From the NCBI GenBank assembly GCA_002408065.1, contig DHQI01000116.1, positions 42,780 to 79,276 of the forward strand: 36,497 bases of DNA, written 5' to 3'. Within the stretch, counting starts at the first letter, position 1; each line of letters opens with the position of its first letter. The stretch is from Bacteroidales bacterium UBA5342. Lineage in GTDB: Bacteria; Bacteroidota; Bacteroidia; Bacteroidales; UBA5342. A program made the position numbers and the translations under genes. The notes below the pieces were generated by a model, which saw only the letters and a list, made by a program, of their open reading frames with translations, was not told where the DNA came from and searched no databases. Below are positions 8,020-14,290 of this stretch, piece by piece.

Positions 8020-8469
8020 CTACCTCTGTGTTAGTATCACACCAATGATCAAAAATAACACGCCAATAGCTTTTTGCACCGTTATCTTATCCACCGGCAT
8101 GCCCAAAAGTCCAAAGTGATCGATAATGATGCTCATGAAAATCTGTCCGAAAAGATAAAGGATTATGACTTTTCCCACGCCCAAGTGAGGTGCCAGAACA
8201 GTAACGCTAACGACAAAAAAAGCGCCAAATAAGCCTCCAATCATTTTCCAAAGTGGCACTTCTCCCGTAAACATCGGTTTCATCCCTGCAAAGGTCTCCG
8301 GCCGAATAATCATAATAATAACAAGTAGGGCTGTAATGCCCACCATAAAATTGGTTAATGCTGATATCCACGGACTATTGAGCTGTATACGTAAAGCGGT
8401 ATTGGTGGAAGCCTGTACGGCTATTAGTACGCCGGCGATAATGGCCCAGATGATGTAAAACATACGCAT
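8020..8469 (-). CDS. DMT-superfamily transporter, YdcZ/DUF606 family
   Basis: A 149-aa, almost entirely hydrophobic protein with about five membrane segments: roughly residues 4-20, 34-52, 73-93, 99-115 and 128-147. The QASTNTALR motif after the first helix and GGLFGAFFVVSVTVLAP are typical of the YdcZ/DUF606 family, which are half-size relatives of EamA transporters. Substrate is unknown. The start at 8469 (or 8463) is preferred because nine further upstream codons would be read from a decamer repeat. The gene is flanked by repeats and is not clearly in an operon. Confidence 0.8.
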   Translation of the reverse strand: MRMFYIIWAIIAGVLIAVQASTNTALRIQLNSPWISALTNFMVGITALLVIIMIIRPETFAGMKPMFTGEVPLWKMIGGLFGAFFVVSVTVLAPHLGVGKVIILYLFGQIFMSIIIDHFGLLGMPVDKITVQKAIGVLFLIIGVILTQR

Positions 8470-8473
8470 AAGT

Positions 8474-8521
8474 AAGTTCGAAGTTAATAAGTTCAAAGTT
8501 CGAAGTTCAAAGTTCGAAGTT
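8474..8521. repeat. Tandem decamer repeat AAGTTCGAAGTTC
   Basis: About five copies of a roughly 10-bp unit, alternating GTTCGAA and GTTCAAA, with one degenerate copy near 8484. It lies immediately upstream of the DUF606 start. Confidence 0.7.
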
Positions 8522-8608
8522 GATCTCTGGTACTTTGTGATCCTTAGTGGTTCTTTGTGTTATAGCTGTATCACAGAGAAACACAAAGTATCACAGAGTT
8601 GCACAAAG
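8522..8608. repeat. Dispersed inverted TTTGTG/CACAAAG element
   Basis: TACTTTGTG (8531-8539) is inverted at 8582-8590 as CACAAAGTA, and TTCTTTGTG (8551-8559) is inverted at 8602-8610 as CACAAAGAA. TCACAGAG occurs twice (8571, 8591). The element resembles the words at 13061-13090 and 13241-13322. Confidence 0.6.
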
Positions 8609-8639
8609 AAAAACAGCCACTACAAATGTGTAATGGCTG
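8609..8639 (-). terminator. Rho-independent terminator of the mmd operon
   Basis: On the minus strand an 11-bp stem with one G-U pair, beginning CAGCCATTACA and ending TGTAGTGGCTG around a CATT loop, is followed by five T residues. It lies 30 nt after the mmdB stop codon. Confidence 0.85.
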
Positions 8640-8668
8640 CTAAGATATAAAAAAGTAATTAGTTTTTC

Positions 8669-9925
8669 TTACAGTAAGAATGCCAACAAGATACCAGCAC
8701 CTACAGCAGAACCGATTACACCAGATACGTTTGGTGCCATAGCATGCATTAGCAGGTGGTTGTTAGGATCGGATTTTATCCCTTCGACTTGCACCACGCG
8801 GGCAGAATCGGGAACAGCTGATACCCCTGCAGCTCCAATCATAGGATTAATTTTATTGTCCTTTTTAAGGAATACATTCATCAAACGGGCAAAAAGTAGT
8901 CCACCAGCTGTAGCTACAGCAAAAGAAACGGCACCCAGACCAAAGATTTTCAACGAATCTGTTGTCAGGAAATAGTCAGCTTGCGTAGAAGCTCCTACAG
9001 TTAGTCCCAGCAAGATAGTTACGATATTGATCAACGAATTACGAGCTGTATCGGCCAAGCGCTCTGTTACACCGGATTCTTTCAGGATGTTGCCAAAGAA
9101 CAACATACCCAATAGAGGCAAGGCAGAGGGAGCGATAAAGCAAGTAAGCAACAGACCAAGGATTGGGAAGATGATTTTCTCTGTTTTAGAAACGGCACGT
9201 GGCGGTTTCATCTTGATCAATCGTTCTTTTTTAGGGATAATAAGACGTATGATAGGTGGCTGAATCACCGGTACAAGAGCCATGTAAGAGTAGGCTGCTA
9301 TAGCAATAGCTCCCATCAGGTGAGGTGCTAACTTACTGGACAGGAAAATCGCTGTAGGACCATCTGCACCTCCAATGATACCAATAGCACCAGCCTCTTG
9401 GGGCGTGAATCCTAATGCGGAAGCGCCCAGAAATGTTGCAAAGATACCCACCTGTGCTGCTGCTCCCAGCAAGAACAATTTAGGATTTGAAATCAGTGAA
9501 GAAAAGTCTGTCATAGCACCAATACCCAAAAAGATAAGTGGTGGATAAACCCCCTGTTTTACACCAAAATACAGATAATTAAGCACTGAACCTTCTTCGT
9601 ATACACCTATTTTATAACCTATAAGGAAAGGGATATTCCCCATCAGTATACCTGTTCCGATAGGTATGAGTAAGAGTGGTTCGTAATCATATTTTACAGC
9701 CAAAAAGATGAAGAACAATCCAACGACAATCATAATCAAATGTTGAACTGTTGCATTAGCAAAACCGGTAAAAGCCCAAAATTGAGCCAATCCGCTGGCT
9801 GCAGTTATTTCAGAAGCCGAATTGGCAGCTGACATTTCTGCAATGTTGAATATAGCACCTAAGCCTATCAGCATAGCTACTAATATTAACATTAAGCGAT
9901 GGTTATTATTTTCTCTTTTAAGCAT
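8669..9925 (-). CDS. mmdB: Na+-translocating methylmalonyl-CoA decarboxylase, beta subunit
   Basis: A 418-aa integral membrane protein of the OadB/GcdB/MmdB family with an N-terminal helix at about 12-32 and about ten further membrane segments. The signature GGADGPT (residues 185-191) holds Asp188, equivalent to the acidic residue tied to Na+ transport in oxaloacetate decarboxylase beta. The second re-entrant signature is GAAGVSAVPDSARVVQ, and the protein ends in a glycine-rich helix. It decarboxylates carboxybiotin on the carrier subunit and pumps Na+ outward. It starts 3 bp after the biotin carrier gene stops. MmdB rather than OadB is chosen because the operon starts with methylmalonyl-CoA epimerase. 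Confidence 0.94.
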   Translation of the reverse strand: MLKRENNNHRLMLILVAMLIGLGAIFNIAEMSAANSASEITAASGLAQFWAFTGFANATVQHLIMIVVGLFFIFLAVKYDYEPLLLIPIGTGILMGNIPFLIGYKIGVYEEGSVLNYLYFGVKQGVYPPLIFLGIGAMTDFSSLISNPKLFLLGAAAQVGIFATFLGASALGFTPQEAGAIGIIGGADGPTAIFLSSKLAPHLMGAIAIAAYSYMALVPVIQPPIIRLIIPKKERLIKMKPPRAVSKTEKIIFPILGLLLTCFIAPSALPLLGMLFFGNILKESGVTERLADTARNSLINIVTILLGLTVGASTQADYFLTTDSLKIFGLGAVSFAVATAGGLLFARLMNVFLKKDNKINPMIGAAGVSAVPDSARVVQVEGIKSDPNNHLLMHAMAPNVSGVIGSAVGAGILLAFLL

Positions 9926-9928
9926 AAC

Positions 9929-10354
9929 TTAGGACATTTTGAATTCAACCAAAACAGCGCCTTGCAGTACAGCTTCGCCTTCTGTTACCTTTACAGCAGA
10001 AACCGTTCCGCTTTTCTCAGCTTTAATATCATTCTCCATTTTCATTGCTTCCATCACCAGTAGAGTGTCGCCGGCTTTTACCTCGTCACCTTCTTTTACC
10101 AGTACTTTGAAAATGTTACCTGGTAGCGGTGCTTTAACAGCACCTACGCTAGGACCGGCAGGTATACCACCTTCGCCAGGTTTGCGTATCACCGGTTTAC
10201 GAACAAGAGTAGGAGTTTTCGTTTTCTTAACTTCCTGCTCCATTTCTACTTTATATTGTGTCCCGTTAACCTCAATTTTGGCAATATTACCATCTATTTC
10301 CTTTATCCAGGTGTGGTATTTGTTACCTTTTATTGTAAAATTAAACTTTTTCAT
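9929..10354 (-). CDS. mmdC: Biotin carrier subunit of methylmalonyl-CoA decarboxylase
   Basis: A 141-aa protein with an N-terminal region of about 45 residues, a basic/proline-rich linker (TKTPTLVRKPVIRKPGEGG) and a C-terminal biotinyl domain (about 71-140). The biotin attachment site is Lys105 in VMEAMKMEND; the flanking APLPGNI and SGTV turns are standard. It shuttles the carboxyl group from the carboxyltransferase to the membrane beta subunit. The flexible linker is shorter than the Ala/Pro-rich linkers of some homologues. It sits between the oadG-like gene and mmdB in a compact operon. Confidence 0.92.
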   Translation of the reverse strand: MKKFNFTIKGNKYHTWIKEIDGNIAKIEVNGTQYKVEMEQEVKKTKTPTLVRKPVIRKPGEGGIPAGPSVGAVKAPLPGNIFKVLVKEGDEVKAGDTLLVMEAMKMENDIKAEKSGTVSAVKVTEGEAVLQGAVLVEFKMS

Positions 10355-10384
10355 AGTTTATAATTGTTATTGATCGTGATCAGA

Positions 10385-10732
10385 TTAAAAATTTCTATTG
10401 TTCAGAGTATAGATTTTAGAACTCCACGGTGAGTAACGGCGCTCTATACGCTTAATGGTAATGATACCACTTTCTTCGTCGTGTTGTTCATTCTGAAACA
10501 TATATAAAGCCATAGCAATAGCAGCACTCTCTTCACCTGTAATGCTTCCTAACTTGATAGTTTCATCTTTTTCAATTTTACCTTCGCGACGCAGTTGTCT
10601 TTCGCGTAAAGCAAAATGAATTTTAGGTACATTGGTGAAAATTATAACTAATACTACTAAGGCCACAAATACAATTCCCCAGCCGATAAAAGTAATCGTC
10701 CAAGTTCCGCTTGTTACATCTAATAAATTCAT
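10385..10732 (-). CDS. OadG-family (gamma/delta) subunit of the sodium-pump decarboxylase
   Basis: 115 aa from the Met at 10732; an earlier in-frame Met at 10786 would add 18 residues unlike the family. One transmembrane helix at about 11-34 is followed by a charged cytosolic stretch and by GEESAAIAMALYMFQNE. The C-terminus contains RRYSPWSSKIYTLN, a tail common in Bacteroidota homologues. OadG/MmdD-type subunits anchor and stabilise the carboxyltransferase on the membrane complex. The position between mmdA and the biotin carrier gene fits. Confidence 0.85.
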   Translation of the reverse strand: MNLLDVTSGTWTITFIGWGIVFVALVVLVIIFTNVPKIHFALRERQLRREGKIEKDETIKLGSITGEESAAIAMALYMFQNEQHDEESGIITIKRIERRYSPWSSKIYTLNNRNF

Positions 10733-10807
10733 TTTGTTAGTTTTTTTGTTAAAATACAGTGCTTGTAACTCTAAATACTGAAGCACATTTTATACACTTT
10801 AAGAACT

Positions 10808-12367
10808 CTACAAAGGGATATTACAATGTTTACGCGGCGGATTGCTTTGTTTTTTAGTCTGAAGTGTTTGGAACGCGCGAATAACACGGAAACGTGTATT
10901 TCTTGGTTCAATCACATCATCGATATAACCCAAAGAAGCCGCTTGATAAGGATTTGAGAAAGCTTCTTCGTATTCTGCTACTTTCTCGTTCACATATTTC
11001 ATTTGTGCTTCTTCGCCTTCTATTTTTGCCACATTGCGGCCTTCCAATACTTCAATAGCACCAGCAGCCCCCATTACAGCAATCTCGGCAGATGGCCATG
11101 CGTAATTGAAGTCTCCCCGCAATTGTTTACAGCTCATCACAATATGAGCACCACCATAAGATTTACGCAGTGTCACAGTCACTTTGGGGACTGTAGCTTC
11201 GCCATATGCAAATAGCAGTTTAGCACCATGACCAATAACTCCGGCATATTCCTGACCAGAACCAGGTAAGAAACCCGGAACATCTACTAAGGTAAGAATA
11301 GGGATATTGAAAGCATCGCAGGTACGTACAAAACGAGCAGCTTTGCGCGAAGCATCGCAGTCTAATACACCAGCTAAGTAATTAGGTTGATTGGCTACCA
11401 CACCTACACTTTGTCCGTTCATATGGCAAAAACCAACGATAATATTTTTGGCAAAGTTACGGTGTACTTCGAAAAACTCACCACGGTCAGCAATGGTATG
11501 AATCACCTCTTTCATATCATACGGTTTGTTGGGGCTGTCAGGTACTATGCTGTTAAGCACATCGTCGATACGGTCAATAGGATCGCTGCAGTCCATCAAA
11601 GGCGCTTCTTCCAGATTATTTTGAGGTAAGTAAGAAACTAGTTTACGGATCAACAATAAACCTTTTTCTTCATCTTCTACCTTAAATTGTGCCACGCCGG
11701 ATTTTGACGAGTGCATATCAGCCCCACCAAGGTCGGCGACCGAAATATCTTCTCCTGTGACGGTTTTTACGACTTTAGGACCTGTCAGGAACATATAAGC
11801 ATTCTCCTCGGTCATCATAATAAAGTCGGTCAGGGCAGGGGAGTAAACCGCACCACCGGCGCAAGGACCAAAAATAGCAGTAATCTGAGGAATAACACCA
11901 GACGACATAATATTACGTTGGAATATTTCTGAATAGCCGGCCAAAGAGCCTACACCTTCTTGAATACGGGCACCGCCCGAATCGTTGATACCAATTACAG
12001 GGGCACCTACCTGCAAAGCCATATCCATAACTTTACAGATTTTTTGTGCCATGGTTTCAGACATAGAGCCACCAAACACCGTAAAATCAGTAGCATATAC
12101 ATAGATAACACGGCCATCAATGGTGCCATGACCTACGACTACACCATCGCCCATGAATTTGGTCTTGTCCATTCCAAAGTTGGTACAACGATGGGTTACA
12201 AACATATCCATCTCTTCGAAGCTTCCTTCGTCCAATAATAGGTCGATTCGCTCGCGGGCAGTCATTTTACCCTGAGCGTGATGCTTCTCAATACGTTTTT
12301 CTCCGCCTCCCATTTTGGCTTCTGTTCTAAGCTCAATGAGTTTGTTGAGTTTTTGCTGATTAGTCAT
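10808..12367 (-). CDS. mmdA: Methylmalonyl-CoA decarboxylase alpha subunit (carboxyltransferase)
   Basis: A 519-aa crotonase-fold carboxyltransferase with two acyl-CoA carboxylase halves. Visible landmarks are GKMTARERIDLLLDEGSFEE, the oxyanion-type loops GINDSGGARIQEGVGSL and FGPCAGGAVYSPALTDF in the N half, and VDVPGFLPG, GAKLLFAYGEATVPK and YGGAHIVMSCKQL in the C half. The C-terminus ends in the usual KHCNIPL-type tail. It transfers the carboxyl of (S)-methylmalonyl-CoA to biotin, giving propionyl-CoA. Homologues also serve propionyl-CoA carboxylase, but no biotin carboxylase gene is here and the Na+-pump subunits follow, so decarboxylation is favoured. Confidence 0.94.
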   Translation of the reverse strand: MTNQQKLNKLIELRTEAKMGGGEKRIEKHHAQGKMTARERIDLLLDEGSFEEMDMFVTHRCTNFGMDKTKFMGDGVVVGHGTIDGRVIYVYATDFTVFGGSMSETMAQKICKVMDMALQVGAPVIGINDSGGARIQEGVGSLAGYSEIFQRNIMSSGVIPQITAIFGPCAGGAVYSPALTDFIMMTEENAYMFLTGPKVVKTVTGEDISVADLGGADMHSSKSGVAQFKVEDEEKGLLLIRKLVSYLPQNNLEEAPLMDCSDPIDRIDDVLNSIVPDSPNKPYDMKEVIHTIADRGEFFEVHRNFAKNIIVGFCHMNGQSVGVVANQPNYLAGVLDCDASRKAARFVRTCDAFNIPILTLVDVPGFLPGSGQEYAGVIGHGAKLLFAYGEATVPKVTVTLRKSYGGAHIVMSCKQLRGDFNYAWPSAEIAVMGAAGAIEVLEGRNVAKIEGEEAQMKYVNEKVAEYEEAFSNPYQAASLGYIDDVIEPRNTRFRVIRAFQTLQTKKQSNPPRKHCNIPL

Positions 12368-12423
12368 TATGTTGTTTTATTTAGCAGTGGAAAATTTTTA
12401 TCTGATAAACCCTCATAATACAG

Positions 12424-12465
12424 AAATTCCACACTTTTACTGTATTTAGTGATAGTGTGGAATTT
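12424..12465. repeat. Stem-loop between mce and mmdA
   Basis: Perfect 11-bp arms AAATTCCACAC and GTGTGGAATTT with a 20-nt loop lie in the 109-bp mce-mmdA spacer. There is no T-tract on either strand, so a processing or stability element fits better than a terminator. Confidence 0.6.
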
Positions 12466-12476
12466 GGGTTTAGTTG

Positions 12477-12887
12477 TTACTTGTTAGGATTTGAACAGAG
12501 TTCTGTCAAAACACCAACAGTCGATTTTGGATGAAGGAAAGCAATATCCAAACCTTCAGCACCTTTACGAGGAGTTTTGTCGATGAGTTTTACGCCTTGT
12601 TCAGCAGCAAAGTCAAGAGAAGCCTGAAGATCTTCTACAGCAAATGCCATATGGTGAACGCCTTCACCTTTCTTCTCAATAAATTTACCTACAGGACCGT
12701 CAGGAGATGTAGATTCCAGCAATTCAATTTTAGTTTGACCTATTTTAAGAAATGCGGTCTTAACTTTTTGCTCAGCTACTTCTTCAATAGCGTAACACTC
12801 TAATCCTAAAACTTTTTCGAAATAAGGCAAAGCTGCTTCAATACTTTTAACCGCAATACCTAAGTGCTCAATATGAGTCGGTTTCAT
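12477..12887 (-). CDS. mce: Methylmalonyl-CoA epimerase
   Basis: 136 aa from the Met at 12887. The Met at 12956 would lie upstream of the predicted promoter. It is a two-module vicinal-oxygen-chelate (glyoxalase fold) protein: HIEHLGIAV at the start (His8), GVHHMAFAVEDL in the middle (His78/79) and LTEL at the end (Glu129), the expected metal ligands. It interconverts (R)- and (S)-methylmalonyl-CoA, linking methylmalonyl-CoA mutase to the decarboxylase. It is the first gene of the mmd operon. The size and the motif KGAEGLDIAFLHPKS match the methylmalonyl-CoA epimerase subfamily rather than glyoxalase I. Confidence 0.93.
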   Translation of the reverse strand: MKPTHIEHLGIAVKSIEAALPYFEKVLGLECYAIEEVAEQKVKTAFLKIGQTKIELLESTSPDGPVGKFIEKKGEGVHHMAFAVEDLQASLDFAAEQGVKLIDKTPRKGAEGLDIAFLHPKSTVGVLTELCSNPNK

Positions 12888-12925
12888 TATATAATAAATT
12901 AAGTTATGAAATGTTTTATGAGGCG

Positions 12926-12933
12926 CAAAAATA
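12926..12933 (-). promoter_or_regulatory. -7 element of the mce-mmd operon
   Basis: TATTTTTG on the minus strand, 39 nt before the mce start. A TTTG (12956-12959) lies 22 nt upstream, slightly beyond usual spacing. Confidence 0.65.
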
Positions 12934-13060
12934 GGGTTTAATATTCGTTTATGCACAAAAAAAGCCCTTTAATTGAGGACTTTGTTGACAAATCGTGGAC
13001 AAAGGTATTAAAATGATAAAAGTTATCTTGAGGTTTTCAGCGTATAATATATGGCTAAGT

Positions 13061-13090
13061 GTCGCAAAGTAAACGCAAAGGCACGCAGAG
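13061..13090. repeat. CGCAAAG-type dispersed repeat
   Basis: Three related words in a row, TCGCAAAG, ACGCAAAG and ACGCAGAG, spaced 10-11 bp. The same vocabulary as the elements at 8522-8608 and 13241-13322. Confidence 0.5.
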
Positions 13091-13240
13091 AGGAAACTTT
13101 TTTCTTCAAAATCACACTTAAGCGAATTCAAATTCATTTATATTTAAGCACATAAACGTCCTTAAAGAATATAATATTACTTATTAAGAATATAAATAAT
13201 ATCATTTGAGGTGACTACAACTAGTAATATGTTCAATAAG

Positions 13241-13322
13241 AATTTCTCAGCGAATCTCTGCTCACTTCGACAGTGCTCAGTGCATCGCCTCTGTGCATCT
13301 CTGCGATACAAAATTTCTGCGG
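13241..13322. repeat. Composite repeat: CTCTGCG-type element split by a TTCGACA...CTCAGTGCATCGC element
   Basis: CTCAGCGAATCTCTG and CTCTGTGCATCTCTGCG flank ACTTCGACAGTGCTCAGTG followed by CATCGC (13264-13288). A relative of the inner piece also lies inside the palindrome at 14187-14234. Confidence 0.5.
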
Positions 13323-13330
13323 TAAAAAAA

Positions 13331-14146
13331 CTACGGACGCTTCACAAACTTCATCTTCATGACCACATCTTTCACGGGGCGATCCGAACGATCCGTTTCT
13401 GTGTTAGATATGCGCTCTATCACTTCCATACCAGAGATTACCTGACCAAAAACAGTATAAGCCCCATCCAGATGCGGTGTACCACCTTGCTCTACATAAG
13501 TCGTTTTTTGCTCTTCAGTCATATAATACAAACCACGCTCATTTTCAATTTTAGCGTCTACTTTAGCTAATAGTTCCTGTTGCAATTGGTTGATCTCATG
13601 ATTTTTTCCTTGAGCTCTGAGCGCTTCTATGCTATCCATCATTTCCAGTGCTTCTAAGTTAAAATAGCGCTGACGAGCTTGGTTAACTTTATTACGTTCC
13701 ATCTGATTCAGTTCACCTTTTTGAAATTGTCGTCCCACCACAATATAAAACTGAGAACCGGAAGACAGACGTTCAGGATTTGTTTGGTCTCCTTCGCGGG
13801 CAGCCGCCAATGCTCCTTTTTTATGATAACAACGATCACTTTTCGCAAATTCCGCAGGAACTCGGTAGCCCGGACCTCCGTTGCCTAATCGTGCTCCAGC
13901 TTCAGCATCTTTCGATTCAGGATCGCCACCTTGTATCATAAATTCTTTAATAACACGATGAAACAGTAAATCGTCGTAAAACCCTTCTTTTACTAATTTC
14001 TGGAAATTATCACGATGTAGCGGTGTCTCATCATAGAGCTCTATTACGATATCGCCATAGTTAGTCGAGATTTGTACGAAGTTACTGGTACTATTGCAGG
14101 CAAAGGCCAGTATGCTTACTATTATTACGGGGATAATTCTTTTCAT
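13331..14146 (-). CDS. Cyclophilin-type peptidyl-prolyl isomerase, lipoprotein
   Basis: 271 aa with a lipoprotein signal peptide (lipobox LAFAC, Cys17), so it is anchored in the envelope. The cyclophilin domain starts at about residue 24 with ISTNYGDIVIELYDE, followed by FHRVIKEFMIQGGDP (62-76), GSQFYIVVG and the C-terminal YTVFGQVISGMEVIERIS. It catalyses cis-trans proline isomerisation in exported proteins. Compared with a minimal cyclophilin of about 165 aa it carries an insert of about 70 charged, helical residues (roughly 145-215) between the QFYIV strand and the YTVFG strand. It lies upstream of repeats and probably forms its own unit. Confidence 0.92.
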   Translation of the reverse strand: MKRIIPVIIVSILAFACNSTSNFVQISTNYGDIVIELYDETPLHRDNFQKLVKEGFYDDLLFHRVIKEFMIQGGDPESKDAEAGARLGNGGPGYRVPAEFAKSDRCYHKKGALAAAREGDQTNPERLSSGSQFYIVVGRQFQKGELNQMERNKVNQARQRYFNLEALEMMDSIEALRAQGKNHEINQLQQELLAKVDAKIENERGLYYMTEEQKTTYVEQGGTPHLDGAYTVFGQVISGMEVIERISNTETDRSDRPVKDVVMKMKFVKRP

Positions 14147-14186
14147 AATAAACTTGTTTCTTATTGTGCCTCAATTGGTGGTATTA

Positions 14187-14282
14187 TGGAGACGCGTACT
14201 TCGACAGATTTGACGAGCTTAGTCGCGTCTTTACACACGGTTACTTGAGTTATCGTGGAGACGCGATTAATCGCGTCTTTAC
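14187..14282. repeat. Two GAGACGCG...CGCGTCTTTAC inverted-repeat elements
   Basis: The second copy contains the perfect 18-bp palindrome GACGCGATTAATCGCGTC (14259-14276). The first copy has the same arms (14187-14196 and 14224-14234), but its centre is replaced by 27 nt containing ACTTCGACA...GAGCTTAGT. Both lie between two convergent-transcript-free minus-strand genes and have no open frame. Confidence 0.65.
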
Positions 14283-14290
14283 TTCTACAT

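Larger units (their letters stand above)
12934..13330. other. Gene-free stretch rich in short dispersed repeats
   Basis: No credible gene. It holds the upstream part of the mce promoter, a CGCAAAG-type repeat at 13061-13090 and a composite CTCTGCG/TTCGACA repeat at 13241-13322. A minus-strand frame of 62 codons (12949-13137) crosses the repeat and the operon promoter and is not convincing. Confidence 0.6.

Noticed and set aside
8474..8521. CRISPR array
   Set aside because: Units are about 10 bp with no unique spacers and no cas genes nearby.
9939..10373. 144-codon plus-strand frame opposite the biotin carrier gene
   Set aside because: It mirrors a well-supported minus-strand gene with a biotinylation motif; the product is low-complexity Ser/Thr/Pro-rich and matches nothing I know.
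10808..12367. Propionyl-CoA carboxylase beta subunit
   Set aside because: No biotin carboxylase gene is present, and the membrane beta subunit and OadG-like subunit follow in the same operon, which fits the Na+-pumping decarboxylase.
12949..13137. 62-codon minus-strand frame upstream of mce
   Set aside because: It runs through the CGCAAAG repeat and up to the mce promoter, and the product shows no family features.
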